From: Halogranum gelatinilyticum
Lineage (GTDB): Archaea; Halobacteriota; Halobacteria; Halobacteriales; Haloferacaceae
Direction: 5' to 3'
DNA length: 64,000 nucleotides
Assembly (NCBI RefSeq): GCF_900103715.1
Contig: NZ_FNHL01000009.1
Coordinates: 32,411-96,410, forward strand
Positions 1-8,570 of this stretch are shown here, piece after piece (position 1 is the first letter of the stretch; every line of letters starts with the position of its first letter). A program made the translations under genes and the position numbers. A model generated the notes under the pieces. That model had not been told where the DNA came from, searched no databases, and was given only the letters and a program-made list of their open reading frames with translations.

Positions 1-198
1 GGTGGTGAGTCGTCGGCGGCAGGACAGCCGACGCTCGACGGCTGGGATGCCCCGGAGAGTGAGCACGCGGAGGCTGCCGTCGCCGACAAGGGCGACCTGC
101 GGCACTGGGCGGACGCCGACGGCAGCGACGACGAGACAGAGCCGTCACGTCCGCGACGGCGTGGAGACGGACAGGCATCGTTGGGTGATTTCGAATGA
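1..198 (+). CDS. 3' end of a gene with PCNA-binding-like tail (partial)
   Basis: The first frame is open from the window edge to a TGA at 196-198 and encodes the last 65 residues of a longer protein. The tail is acidic and disordered-looking. It carries two PIP-box-like elements, GQPTLDGW near its start and GQASLGDFE as the last residues. A C-terminal Q-x-x-L-x-x-F/W motif is the usual way archaeal replication and repair proteins (family B polymerase, RFC, FEN1 and others) bind the PCNA clamp, so this is probably the end of such a protein. Which one cannot be told, because no catalytic domain is inside the window. The stop overlaps the start of the next gene (ATGA at 195-198). Confidence 0.6.
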   Translation, partial: GGESSAAGQPTLDGWDAPESEHAEAAVADKGDLRHWADADGSDDETEPSRPRRRGDGQASLGDFE

Positions 199-776
199 GC
201 AGCGAACAGTTCTACCAGTGGGTGTCGGACGGCGTGATGGGGCGGCGAGGGACCATCTCGCTGCTCGTCGGTGTCGCACTCGGCTGGACGGGCGCGACAC
301 TCGTCAACGACTCGGCCGACTCGGGAGACGGGGATGGGTCGCCCGTCGACGAGTCGGACGGGTCGACGACAGAGACAGCGACGGCGGAGCCGACCGAGAC
401 GGACGAGCCGACAGCAACCGAGACCGCTCAGCCGACGGAGACAGAGACGGCGACGGAGACGCAGGAGTCGACGGCAGAGCCGACAGCGACGGCGACGCCA
501 ACGGACGGCCTCGCGGCAAACCTCGATATTTCTCACCGTGGCTTCGGCGACGAGACCTCGTACCAGGTGCTCTACAGCATCATCAACCGCAACGACGTGG
601 CGGTCGTCGTCGACTTCGCGGCGACTGTCACTCTCCGGAACGGCGAGACACTCCGGCAGGAGCGGACGGCGACCATCGACCCCGGACAGGCAGCCAACGA
701 CGAATTCGTCTTCGAGGGCTACGACTCGACGCCTACAGGCTGGGGGTTCAGGCCAACCGACGTCAGACGCGCCTGA
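195..776 (+). CDS. membrane-anchored secreted protein with Thr/Glu stalk
   Basis: A 193-residue protein of unknown function. Residues about 20-36 are hydrophobic and act as a signal or anchor. Residues about 38-110 form a low-complexity Thr/Glu/Ala/Pro stalk typical of haloarchaeal surface proteins. Residues about 112-180 form a small beta-rich domain (YQVLYSIINRNDVAVVVDF, then a statement on charge-balanced strands) resembling the FxLYD/TRAF-like folds that follow such stalks; that resemblance is only by pattern. It overlaps the upstream gene by 4 nt (ATGA), so it is probably translationally coupled to it. Confidence 0.7.
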   Translation: MSSEQFYQWVSDGVMGRRGTISLLVGVALGWTGATLVNDSADSGDGDGSPVDESDGSTTETATAEPTETDEPTATETAQPTETETATETQESTAEPTATATPTDGLAANLDISHRGFGDETSYQVLYSIINRNDVAVVVDFAATVTLRNGETLRQERTATIDPGQAANDEFVFEGYDSTPTGWGFRPTDVRRA

Positions 777-824
777 GGCGACGAAAGGAGTTATGCCCTC
801 GCGGTCGGAGTTGCCAGTAACTGA

Positions 825-2645
825 ATGACCGACCAGGAAACCATCACCGTCGCGGAGGTGAGCGACGGACCCGGCGGCGACAGCGGCGAGAAGCCCGGAA
901 CGCCCGTCTCGCTTCCGGTCGTCGAGATTCTCACCGGTCGCGGCTTCGTGACAGGCAAGAGCGGCTCGGGGAAGTCCAACACCGCGAGCGTCATCATCGA
1001 AAAGCTGCTGGACTCGCAGTTCCCCGTCCTCATCGTCGACACCGACGGCGAGTACTACGGTCTCAAAGAACAGTACGAGATCCTCCACGCGGGCGCAGAC
1101 GACGAGTGCGACATCCAGGTCAGCCCCGAGCACGCCGAGAAGATCGCGAACCTCGCCTTGGAGCAGAACGTCCCCATCATCCTCGACGTGTCGGGCTATC
1201 TCGACGAGGCCGACGCCGAGGAGATGCTGCTGCAGGTCTCCCGACAACTCTTCGCGAAGGAGAAGAAACTGAAGAAACCCTTCCTGATGCTCGTCGAGGA
1301 GTGCCACGAGTACATCCCCGAGAAGGGCGGGATGGGCGAGGCGGGCAAGATGCTCATCAAGGTCGCAAAGCGCGGCCGGAAACACGGGCTCGGCGTCGTC
1401 GGCATCAGCCAGCGGCCCGCCGACGTCAAGAAGGACTACATCACCCAGTGCGACTGGCTCGTCTGGCACCGCCTGACGTGGCGCAACGACACCAAGGTCG
1501 TCGGCCGCATCCTGGGCAACGAGTACGCCGACGCCATCGAGGACATGGGCAACGGCGAGGGCTTCCTGATGACCGACTGGAGCGAGTCGCTTCGAAGAGT
1601 TCAGTTCCACCGCAAGGAGACCTTCGACGCGGGCGCGACGCCCGGTCTCGACGACTTCGAGCGACCGGAACTCAAGTCCGTCAGCGGCGACCTCGTCAGC
1701 GACCTCCGCGAGATCTCCGACGAGAAGGCCCAGCGTGAGAGCACCATCGCCGACCTCCGGCAGGAACTCGACAAGAAGGACGCGACCATCCGTCAGCTCA
1801 GACAGGAGCTCGAAGAGGCACAGGACATGAGCAACATGGCCGACAAGTTCGCGCAGGCGATGCTCCAGCGGGCAGAGGCACCCTACCGCGGCGGCGGGGG
1901 GCGGAACCTCAACCGGCCGGAGCATCAACGAGACCTCTCGGAATACGAGGAAAGCGAGGCGACCGACGAGGACGCGATTCGCGCCGTCGGCGAAGGCGAG
2001 TCCCGCCCCGTCGACGAGACCGACGACGAGTCGGACGTCGCCGACGACAACACTGGCTATCCCGGCTTCGAAGGCTCCGAGGGTGTCGCCGAGGCTGGCG
2101 ATATCGTCGAAGAGCCCACGGCCGACGACTCCGACCCAAGGATTTCGGAGTCCGACGACTCCCAAAATAGTGGCCCCGACACCGACCGCCGGATTCACGA
2201 CCAGCGCGACGTCGTGCGGACGCTCACCGCCGCCATCGCGGACCTCGACGCCACGTCGCGGCGGATGCTCCGACACTACCGCGAGCAGCTCGTGAGCGAC
2301 CCGGTCGACGCCCACGTCGCCGCCGGGGGAAGCGGCGACAGCCAACTCGCCTACAGCCGCAACCGCCCGCTCCGACAGGCCGGATTCATCAGCCACGCGG
2401 GGCGAGGGCAGTACGCCTACGCCCTGCCGGATCTCGTCCGCGAGGAGTACGCCGACCGACTCGACCCCGAGGAGTTCGGCGAGACGGTCGAAGCCATCGA
2501 GGCGGCGTTCCTCGACGCAGCCGAAGAATCGAGCGTGGAGGCCGATGGCGGGGTCGACGGCGAGGTCGACAGCGAGCGTGACCAGTCCGCGGGCGACGAC
2601 GGTGACGACGATTCGGCGACGTGGCCCGACCACGGCCAGCACTGA
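825..2645 (+). CDS. HerA-like (DUF87) ATPase
   Basis: A 606-residue P-loop ATPase of the HerA/FtsK-like DUF87 group. The Walker A motif is GKSGSGKS at residues 44-51, followed by the family's VDTDGEY at 71-77 and Walker B FLMLVEE at 153-159. The family Arg/Gln-rich sensor region follows (GISQRPADVKK). Residues about 285-345 are a predicted coiled coil, then a long acidic linker, then a C-terminal domain that looks like a winged helix (about 470-560) and an acidic tail. HerA proteins are hexameric translocases working with NurA in end resection, but many haloarchaeal DUF87 proteins lie outside a herA-nurA operon, as here, and their role is unknown. No NurA is visible nearby. Confidence 0.85.
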   Translation: MTDQETITVAEVSDGPGGDSGEKPGTPVSLPVVEILTGRGFVTGKSGSGKSNTASVIIEKLLDSQFPVLIVDTDGEYYGLKEQYEILHAGADDECDIQVSPEHAEKIANLALEQNVPIILDVSGYLDEADAEEMLLQVSRQLFAKEKKLKKPFLMLVEECHEYIPEKGGMGEAGKMLIKVAKRGRKHGLGVVGISQRPADVKKDYITQCDWLVWHRLTWRNDTKVVGRILGNEYADAIEDMGNGEGFLMTDWSESLRRVQFHRKETFDAGATPGLDDFERPELKSVSGDLVSDLREISDEKAQRESTIADLRQELDKKDATIRQLRQELEEAQDMSNMADKFAQAMLQRAEAPYRGGGGRNLNRPEHQRDLSEYEESEATDEDAIRAVGEGESRPVDETDDESDVADDNTGYPGFEGSEGVAEAGDIVEEPTADDSDPRISESDDSQNSGPDTDRRIHDQRDVVRTLTAAIADLDATSRRMLRHYREQLVSDPVDAHVAAGGSGDSQLAYSRNRPLRQAGFISHAGRGQYAYALPDLVREEYADRLDPEEFGETVEAIEAAFLDAAEESSVEADGGVDGEVDSERDQSAGDDGDDDSATWPDHGQH

Positions 2646-2811
2646 GCGACACGAACGCGGCGTCGGCAGCGTCGACAGACCGTCCGGCGTCGCGGGTCAG
2701 CCTGCGCGGTCACACGGGACGTGGACCGCTGGCTAGCGGAGGCGGCCGGCGCGACAACGAGTGCGAGCGAGTGAAAGGAGTGAGAGCGAGCGAAACGACT
2801 GTTTCTCGGAC

Positions 2812-3456
2812 TTACAGCCCGGAGACGAGGTCTTCGAGCGCGGCCTTCGGGTCGTCGGCCTTGGCGACGCCGCTGGCGAGGAGGATGCCCGTCGCGCCGA
2901 GGTCGCCCGCGGCGACGACGTCGTCGCCGGTCGAGACGCCCGCGCCACAGAAGACGTCGACGTTCTCGTCGACGGCGGCCGCGGCGTCCACGGCGTCCTC
3001 GACGATTCCAGGGTCGGCCGTGGAGACGGAGACGTCGCCACCGATGAGTTCCGGCGGTTCGACGGCGACGGCGTCGGGGGCGAGTGCGGCGGCGGCACCG
3101 ATCTGTGTGGGGTTGTTGGCGCAGACGATGGTTTCGAGGTCCGCGCGTTCGGCGGCGTCGAGCGAGGCGTCGATGTCGGCGAGCTTCATGCGCTTCTCGG
3201 AGTGATTGAGCAGCGTCCCCGTCGCGCCGGCGTCGGCGGCGGCCTCGGCGAGCGTGCTGCCGGTGTGGCTGCCGTGCTCGTTCGGCGAGACGTGTTGTGC
3301 CCACGTTTCGACGCCTGTCTCGGCGACGGCCGAGAGGTGGGCCGCCTGCGGGGCGACGGCGATGCGGACGTCGGACTCCTCGGCGACGTCGCGTGCGGCG
3401 GTTGCGACCTCGATGGGGTCACACGGATACGCCTTCAGATTTACGAGGATGAACAT
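2812..3456 (-). CDS. tpiA: triosephosphate isomerase
   Basis: Interconverts dihydroxyacetone phosphate and glyceraldehyde 3-phosphate in glycolysis and gluconeogenesis. The 214-residue length fits the short archaeal TIM form. The substrate and catalytic residues are visible: Asn6 and Lys8 in VNLKAYP, the electrophile His85 in LLNHSEKR, and the catalytic base Glu133 in [11 protein letters not shown], followed by the phosphate-binding [10 protein letters not shown] stretch. The ATG at 3456 was chosen over an upstream in-frame start because [11 protein letters not shown] is the family N-terminus. A TATA-like TATTTAC (3481-3487) lies about 28 nt upstream, giving a leaderless transcript. Confidence 0.97.
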   Translation of the reverse strand: MFILVNLKAYPCDPIEVATAARDVAEESDVRIAVAPQAAHLSAVAETGVETWAQHVSPNEHGSHTGSTLAEAAADAGATGTLLNHSEKRMKLADIDASLDAAERADLETIVCANNPTQIGAAAALAPDAVAVEPPELIGGDVSVSTADPGIVEDAVDAAAAVDENVDVFCGAGVSTGDDVVAAGDLGATGILLASGVAKADDPKAALEDLVSGL

Positions 3457-3657
3457 ACAGGCGAAGATTCGGCCGTGGCGGTAAATAGCTTGATTTCTCT
3501 GCACAGAGCGCCAGCTGTTCGGCTCCGATTCGGTCGTCCCGACCGCTCGCTTGAGGCTGAGCACTCGACGTCGTCGACGGATAGCAGGCACATCCTACTC
3601 ACCGACGGCGGACGGCACGCGACGCATACCTACAGCCGCTAACCTCGTCCGGAGAGT

Positions 3658-3777
3658 ATGAACGTCTGTGTCACCTGCCGGCGGCCGACGTCGACACACT
3701 GCTGTCGGGGTCGGTGGGTCTGTTCGTCGTGTTGCGGCGCGCCTCAACTCCACGGCGCGCGGCGCGTCCGCTACTGA
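3658..3777 (+). CDS. 39-residue Cys-rich zinc-finger-type small protein
   Basis: A short reading frame of 39 codons starting at ATG 3658. It encodes a protein with seven cysteines arranged as CVTC, a CC pair, then CSSCC, compatible with one zinc-binding site. Small zinc-finger microproteins of this size are common in haloarchaea and are routinely missed by gene callers. The frame lies alone in the tpiA-aMBF1 intergenic region, transcribed opposite to both. I see no strong TATA element, so expression is not certain. No function can be assigned. Confidence 0.5.
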   Translation: MNVCVTCRRPTSTHCCRGRWVCSSCCGAPQLHGARRVRY

Positions 3778-3812
3778 ATGAGAGACTCGAGAGAAACAGA
3801 GAGAGTGAGAAC

Positions 3813-4340
3813 TCAGTCCTTGCGCTTGACGACGTCGCCGAGCGTGGTCTTCGTCGACGAGCCGCTGGACCAGTCGGCGTCTTCGTCGCTGGAGCCTTCG
3901 GTCAGCGAGATGCCGAGCTTCTTCTCGAGCTTCTTCCGGACGTCGTCGCTCGGGAGGACGTTTCCGCGTTCGAGTTTACGGATGAGACTCGCCTTCTCGT
4001 TCAGCTCTTTCGCGAGGTCCTCCTGGCTCAGACCCTTGTTCTCACGGGCCTTCCGGATGCGGTCGTCGTAGTCCGTCGCGATCTCGTCCATGTCGTCGAA
4101 CATGTCGCGGCGACGGCGCGTGCTGCCGCCGGACGACGACGAGGACGAGGAAGACGACGAACTCGACGAACTCGCCTTCGAAGAGGACGTCGAATACTTC
4201 GTCGACGTCGAACTCTGCGATTCAGTGCGGACCTCGGTCCCGAAGTCCTTGCAGCTGTCGCAGAGCTGCAGTTCGGCACCTTCGACTTTCGTGGTGGTGA
4301 GCGAGGCCTTGTTGGCTCCGCACATCTCGCACTGGGGCAT
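3813..4340 (-). CDS. archaeal multiprotein bridging factor aMBF1
   Basis: The archaeal homologue of MBF1, which links transcription or translation machinery components. The 175-residue protein has an N-terminal zinc ribbon (Cys4, Cys7, Cys27, Cys30), a linker, then a Cro/CI-type helix-turn-helix (RIRKARENKGLSQEDLAKEL, LIRKLERG) at about 90-145. The linker holds an unusual uninterrupted run of about 14 serines (near residues 57-70). The start at 4340 gives the expected MPQCEMCG N-terminus, and a near-perfect TATA box lies 28 nt upstream, so the in-frame extension to 4418 is rejected. Confidence 0.95.
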   Translation of the reverse strand: MPQCEMCGANKASLTTTKVEGAELQLCDSCKDFGTEVRTESQSSTSTKYSTSSSKASSSSSSSSSSSSSSGGSTRRRRDMFDDMDEIATDYDDRIRKARENKGLSQEDLAKELNEKASLIRKLERGNVLPSDDVRKKLEKKLGISLTEGSSDEDADWSSGSSTKTTLGDVVKRKD

Positions 4341-4363
4341 GGACTGGAATAGTGGAGCCGGGG

Positions 4364-4372
4364 GTATAAAAG
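4364..4372 (-). promoter_or_regulatory. TATA box of the aMBF1 gene
   Basis: CTTTTATAC on the minus strand, centred 28 nt before the ATG at 4340. This is the spacing expected for a leaderless haloarchaeal transcript and it fixes the start of the gene. Confidence 0.75.
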
Positions 4373-4463
4373 GCACGCCCCGCCGCGGTGAGCCGGTTCT
4401 ACGGACCGGGCTGGCCACGTCTCCCGAATCGCTGCCGAGTCAGAGAAACCGAAAGCCGCGCTC

Positions 4464-5069
4464 TCACTCCAGATCAGACCACGCGCCCCAGAACCGCTGG
4501 AGCGCGGTCAGATGGCCGACGATAGTGAAGAGCACGAGCAGTAGTCCGATGAGGCCGAGGCCCGCGACGAGGTCACCGGGGAACAGGGCCGTCAGGAAGC
4601 CAGCGAAGCCGACGAGCGCGAGGCGGTCCGCGCGGCCGAGCAGGCCGCCGTAGGCGCGGCCGAGACCGACCGCCTGAATCTGCGTGCCGAGATACGAGGT
4701 CATGAGCACGCCCGTCACCGCTGCGAGACCGAGCGCGTAGTTGCCGATACCGGCGGCCATCCCCGCGAGGATGACGATGTCGGCGTAGCGGTCGAGCACG
4801 TGGTCGAGCAGGTCGCCACCGTCGCTCGCGACGTTCTGTTTCCGAGCGAGCGCGCCGTCGACGAGGTCGAGCCAGCCGTTCCAGAAGACGAACAGCGCGC
4901 CCAGCCCGTACCACAGCGGCGTCCCGAGGTAGAAGGCGACCCCGGCAGCGACGGCGAAGCCGAAGGCGATGACGCTAACGCCGTTCGGCGAGAGGCCGAG
5001 GCTGTCGGCGACGGAGACGAACGGCTTCAACAACTTGTCCGCGGTCGAGCGGTACTGGTCCAGCGTCAT
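4464..5069 (-). CDS. CDP-alcohol phosphatidyltransferase family membrane enzyme
   Basis: Transfers a phospho-alcohol from a CDP-activated lipid, or an alcohol onto it, in archaeal phospholipid head-group synthesis. The 201-residue protein has the complete family motif D68-x2-D71-G72-x2-A75-R76-x8-G85-x3-D89-x3-D93 and about five to six membrane helices. The exact alcohol (inositol phosphate, glycerol phosphate, serine) cannot be read from the sequence. It is the last gene of a three-gene operon: its ATG at 5069 overlaps the stop of the kinase upstream by 4 nt. Confidence 0.9.
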   Translation of the reverse strand: MTLDQYRSTADKLLKPFVSVADSLGLSPNGVSVIAFGFAVAAGVAFYLGTPLWYGLGALFVFWNGWLDLVDGALARKQNVASDGGDLLDHVLDRYADIVILAGMAAGIGNYALGLAAVTGVLMTSYLGTQIQAVGLGRAYGGLLGRADRLALVGFAGFLTALFPGDLVAGLGLIGLLLVLFTIVGHLTALQRFWGAWSDLE

Positions 5070-5569
5070 AGATAGTCCACGAAGTCGACGGTGCCCGCAC
5101 TCGGGTCGCGCTCGCCGTCGAGGACGGCCTGTATCTCGCCTGCGACCGCCTCGGGCGCGCGCTCCGTCGTGTCGATCTCGTAGACCTTCTCCGCGCCGTG
5201 GAACTCGAAAGCCTCCGAGAGGATGACGTCGAGTGCCTCGCTCTCGGCGTTCTCCCTCGCTTTCTCCGTAGATTCGCCGCGCTCCACGAGCCGTTCTTCC
5301 AGCAGGTCCGGCCGACAGCGCAGGACGACCACCTTGTCGGCGTCGAGGTGGTGTGCGAGATGTGACTCCACGATACCCTCCCAGTCGCCGAGCCACTCGC
5401 GGACGCCGTCGAGGTCGGTGACGAGCGTGTCGCGGTCGGCGTCACGCTCGGTCCAGAGGTCGTGTTCGCGGATGGCGTCGTTGAGGTGGACGATGCGGTG
5501 GTCGGTATCTAAGGCCTCTACAGCCGTCGTCTTGCCCGTCCCCGGGGTACCGGTGACGACGACCCTCAC
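5066..5569 (-). CDS. adenylate kinase-like nucleotide kinase (COG1936/Fap7-like)
   Basis: A 167-residue P-loop kinase of the small archaeal adenylate kinase group related to eukaryotic Fap7/hCINAP, which combines AMP/ATP phosphotransfer with a role in small-subunit maturation. The Walker A motif is GTPGTGKTT at residues 7-15, and a second motif VVVLRCRPDLLEERL marks the NMP/LID region. The start is GTG at 5569, which overlaps the hisC stop (GTGA, 5566-5569). The annotated alternative that reads further upstream in this frame lies inside hisC and is rejected. Whether ribosome maturation or nucleotide balance is the main role is not visible. Confidence 0.88.
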   Translation of the reverse strand: MRVVVTGTPGTGKTTAVEALDTDHRIVHLNDAIREHDLWTERDADRDTLVTDLDGVREWLGDWEGIVESHLAHHLDADKVVVLRCRPDLLEERLVERGESTEKARENAESEALDVILSEAFEFHGAEKVYEIDTTERAPEAVAGEIQAVLDGERDPSAGTVDFVDYL

Positions 5570-6651
5570 GCCTCGGCCACCTCGGTGAGGATACTGTTGA
5601 GGACCTCGACGGCCTTCTTCGTGCCCGCCTTCGTCCCGCAGGAGATGCGGACGCAGGTCGGCAGCCCGAAGCTCGAACAGTCGCGGATGATGACGCCCTC
5701 GCGCTGGCTGGCCTCGGCGACGGCACTCGCGTCGCCGACCTCGGCGAGGACGAAGTTGCCCGCGCTCTCGTAGGTCGGCGCGTCGAGATTGTCGTGGAGA
5801 TACTCGCGCGCCCACGCCGCCGTCTCGACGGTCTTCTCGACGTGTTCGGCGTCGTCGAGCGCGGCGAGTGCAGCGCGGCAGGCGACCTCGTTGGCGGCGA
5901 AGGGCGTGTTGACCCGCGCGTAGGTGTCGCCCCACGCCTCGGGCACGGCGGCCCAGCCGATGCGGAGACCCGCGATGCCGTAGGCTTTCGAGAAGGTACG
6001 CGTGACGGCGATGTTGTCGTATTGATCCAAGAGGTCGATGCTGCTCGGCCGCTCGGAGTATTCGCCGTAGGCTTCGTCGACGACGACGAGGGTGTCGTCG
6101 TCGACCGACTCGGCGATCTCGCGGATGTCCTTCCGGGAGAACTCCGAGCCGGTCGGGTTGTGCGGCGTCGTCAGGTAGACGATACGCTCGCCGTCGTAGA
6201 ACTCCAAGACTGTCTCGGGCGTCTGCGCGAAGTCGTTGTCGGCGGTGAGTTCGTACTCCGCCACCTCGCCGTGGTGGTAGCGGGCACTCATCCCGTAGTA
6301 GGAGAAGCCGGGCGTCGGCGTCAGGATGCGGTCACTCGGCTCCAGCATCGCGCGAGCAAGATAGTCGAGCGCGCCGTCGGCACCGGCGCTGACCCACACC
6401 TGCTCGGGGGCGAGATTCCACTTCTCGGCGAGTTTCTCGGTCAGGTCCGCGTGGGAGGTGGTCGGATAGACGTCGATGTCCGATGCCGTCTCGCGAACTG
6501 CCTCGACCGCCTTCGGACTCGGGCCGAACGGGTTCTCGTTCGACGACAGCTTCGTCAGGTTCTCGGGGTCGAGTCCGAGTTCGCGGGCGACCTCCTCCGT
6601 CCCGCGGCCGGGCACGTACGGAGCGTGGTCTGAGAGGTCCCGTGGTTGCAT
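5566..6651 (-). CDS. hisC: histidinol-phosphate aminotransferase
   Basis: A PLP-dependent fold-type I aminotransferase converting histidinol phosphate and 2-oxoglutarate to imidazole-acetol phosphate and glutamate in histidine synthesis. It has 361 residues, the normal length. The PLP lysine is in TFSKAYGIAGLR at about residue 220, with LSSNENPFGPSP near the N-terminus, YLTTPHNPTG and VVDEAYGEYS before the lysine, and a C-terminal VRISCGT. The start MQPRDLSDH at 6651 matches family N-termini better than the extension to 6762. It heads an operon of overlapping genes with the kinase and CDP-alcohol enzyme. Confidence 0.93.
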   Translation of the reverse strand: MQPRDLSDHAPYVPGRGTEEVARELGLDPENLTKLSSNENPFGPSPKAVEAVRETASDIDVYPTTSHADLTEKLAEKWNLAPEQVWVSAGADGALDYLARAMLEPSDRILTPTPGFSYYGMSARYHHGEVAEYELTADNDFAQTPETVLEFYDGERIVYLTTPHNPTGSEFSRKDIREIAESVDDDTLVVVDEAYGEYSERPSSIDLLDQYDNIAVTRTFSKAYGIAGLRIGWAAVPEAWGDTYARVNTPFAANEVACRAALAALDDAEHVEKTVETAAWAREYLHDNLDAPTYESAGNFVLAEVGDASAVAEASQREGVIIRDCSSFGLPTCVRISCGTKAGTKKAVEVLNSILTEVAEA

Positions 6652-6703
6652 AGTCGAGGGAAACAGGCGACGAGTCTTAAGGGTGCTTACACCGAGCGCG
6701 TTC

Positions 6704-7060
6704 TCACTCCTGTTCCTGGATGATCTCGACGACGTAGCCGTCGGGGTCGGTGACGAACGCAACGTACAGGCCGAACTCGTCGACGGCGAACGGGCCGCGG
6801 TCGACGCGCTCGTCGCCCAACTCGTCGACGAGCGCGTCCACGTCGTCGACGTCGACCGCGAGATGGTTCAGCCCGGACGGCTCGACTTCGCCCTCGGCGG
6901 GGATGAACTGGACTTCCATCTCGCCGTCGGTGCCGTAGAAGACGTTGGTGACGCCACCGGCGTCCAGTTCGGCGACCGGTTCGAAGCCGAAATGCTCGCT
7001 GTAGAAGGCGGTCGTCGCGTCCATGTCCGAAACCTCGATGGCTGCGTGCAGTAGACTCAT
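6704..7060 (-). CDS. VOC family (glyoxalase-like) protein
   Basis: A 118-residue protein with two beta-alpha-beta-beta-beta modules of the vicinal-oxygen-chelate fold. Likely metal ligands are the His in LLHAAIEVSD, the Glu in EMEVQFIPAEG, the His in LNHLAVDVDD, and the Glu in YVVEIIQ. This arrangement matches lactoylglutathione lyase-type enzymes. Haloarchaea lack glutathione, so the true substrate (possibly a gamma-glutamylcysteine adduct) is unknown. The gene stands alone between hisC and hflX, all on the minus strand. Confidence 0.85.
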   Translation of the reverse strand: MSLLHAAIEVSDMDATTAFYSEHFGFEPVAELDAGGVTNVFYGTDGEMEVQFIPAEGEVEPSGLNHLAVDVDDVDALVDELGDERVDRGPFAVDEFGLYVAFVTDPDGYVVEIIQEQE

Positions 7061-7109
7061 ACGCCGTGTCGGTCGTCCTCCGATAAAGGGCTACGCCCCG
7101 TGGCAAGCC

Positions 7110-8438
7110 TCAGTCCAGCGTCTCGGCTTTCGACAGGAATCGTTCGACGACGCCCGGTCTGCCCTCGAAGTGGACGGTCACTCGTTCGGCGTCACCACGG
7201 CTGTAGTCGACGTCGGCGACGGTGCCGTGGTCGTGTGCCCACGCCAGGAGGGCCTGTGTCTCACCGGTGTTCGGCACGTCGACCGTCGCCTCGGCGGTCG
7301 GAATCGCCGACCCGACGCGAGCGAGGAGGTCGTCGGTTCCGGTACCCTCGGTAGCACTGACGGCGACCGGGTCGGCGTCGAACTCGGCGACAGCAGCGCG
7401 GGCAGCTTCGACCTCGTCGGCCGAGCAGCGGTCGACCTTGTTCACCACGGGGACGATGGTGCCATCAGTACGGCCGTCGAGGACTTCGCGACAGGTGTCG
7501 ACCTTCGATTCGATCTCTGCTGGCGGATCGCTCGCGTCGACGACGAGCAGGACGACGTCGGCGTGGTAGGCGGCCGACAGCGTCGACTCGAAGGCGTCGA
7601 CCAGCCACGGCGGGAGGTCGCGGATGAACCCTACCGTGTCGGTGACGAGCAGCTGTCTCCCCTCGGTCGAGACTCGCCGCGTCGTCGTGTCGAGCGTCTC
7701 GAACAGTCGGTCAGCGGCTCGGGCGGTCGTCGCTTCGTCGGGGTGGACTGGCTCGCCCTCTCCCGCGACGTCGAGGTCGTCGGCGAGCCGTCGTAGGAGC
7801 GTCGACTTCCCGGCGTTGGTGTAGCCGGCGAGTGCGACGAGGTCGCGGCCAGCCTCGCGGTGGCGGTCACGGCGACTCTCACCGACGCTGCCGAGCGCGT
7901 CCAGCTCGGCTTCGACACGCTGGATACGCTCGCGGAGGTCGAGCACGCGCCGGTGTTCCTTCTCGTTCATCCCTTCGACCGTCCGCCGCTCGTTCGCGGC
8001 CTCGGTTTCGAGACGGATCTCCTGGCGGACGCGGGGCAGTTCGTAGCGCAGTTCGGCGAGACAGACCTGCAGCTTGGCCTCTTTGGTCGCCGCTCGCTCG
8101 GCGAAGATGTCGAGGACGAGCCGGTGGCGGTCGACGAATCGCGTCCCGTCGGGGGCCAGTGCTTCGAGGTTGTAGACCTGCTGTGGCGACAGCGGGTTGT
8201 CGACGAGGACGGTCTCGACGCCGCTCTCGGCGACGCGGCGGGCGAGTTCCTCGGCCTTGCCGCGGCCGAACTGGTAGCTCGAATCCTCGGGTCGGGTCTG
8301 CGTGAGTTCGTCGACGACGCGGTAGCCCGCCGTCTCGGCGAGAGCGGCGAGTTCGTCCGTCGTCTCGGTTCGGTCGTCGTATCGGGCGGCGAGGAGTGCT
8401 GGCTGTCGCGCGTCTCGTGAGTTTCGTGACTGTGTCAT
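7110..8438 (-). CDS. hflX: GTPase HflX
   Basis: A ribosome-associated GTPase that splits or rescues stalled ribosomes. The 442-residue protein has an N-terminal HflX domain (GRGKAEELA, then VDNPLSPQQVYNLE), a helical linker (about 130-190), and a TrmE-Era-type G domain with G1 GYTNAGKST, G3 DTVGFIRDLP and G4 NKVD. The C-terminus has a short extra domain. The ATG at 8438 gives MTQSRNSRDARQPALLAARY, a normal family start; the in-frame extension to 8594 is arginine/valine-rich and not family-like. Confidence 0.93.
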   Translation of the reverse strand: MTQSRNSRDARQPALLAARYDDRTETTDELAALAETAGYRVVDELTQTRPEDSSYQFGRGKAEELARRVAESGVETVLVDNPLSPQQVYNLEALAPDGTRFVDRHRLVLDIFAERAATKEAKLQVCLAELRYELPRVRQEIRLETEAANERRTVEGMNEKEHRRVLDLRERIQRVEAELDALGSVGESRRDRHREAGRDLVALAGYTNAGKSTLLRRLADDLDVAGEGEPVHPDEATTARAADRLFETLDTTTRRVSTEGRQLLVTDTVGFIRDLPPWLVDAFESTLSAAYHADVVLLVVDASDPPAEIESKVDTCREVLDGRTDGTIVPVVNKVDRCSADEVEAARAAVAEFDADPVAVSATEGTGTDDLLARVGSAIPTAEATVDVPNTGETQALLAWAHDHGTVADVDYSRGDAERVTVHFEGRPGVVERFLSKAETLD

Positions 8439-8546
8439 TCGTGTCGTGTCGGTGCCGACCGCCGCGGCGAGCCGAACGTGACGGAGCGCTCGGACTGCCC
8501 GCCGACCGGCCACCGTCGTGTGACGGCTGCTCGGGAACCGGTGCGT

Positions 8547-8570
8547 GACACTCTCCAGTGTGAGAGTGTC
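8547..8570. repeat. perfect 9-bp inverted repeat upstream of hflX
   Basis: GACACTCTC and GAGAGTGTC separated by six bases. It lies about 110 bp upstream of hflX and 230 bp downstream of the oxidoreductase gene. It could be a regulator-binding dyad or an RNA hairpin; no T-run follows on either strand, so an intrinsic terminator is less likely. Confidence 0.55.

Noticed and set aside
2..820. Long Arg-rich frames overlapping the first genes, and similar frames throughout
   Set aside because: They are out-of-phase shadows of real genes: Arg/Pro/His-rich composition, no family pattern, and high G+C keeps all frames open.
2646..2811. GAGCGAGTG-type repeats between the ATPase and tpiA genes
   Set aside because: Short imperfect purine-rich stretches of a kind common in haloarchaeal intergenic DNA; no defined unit.
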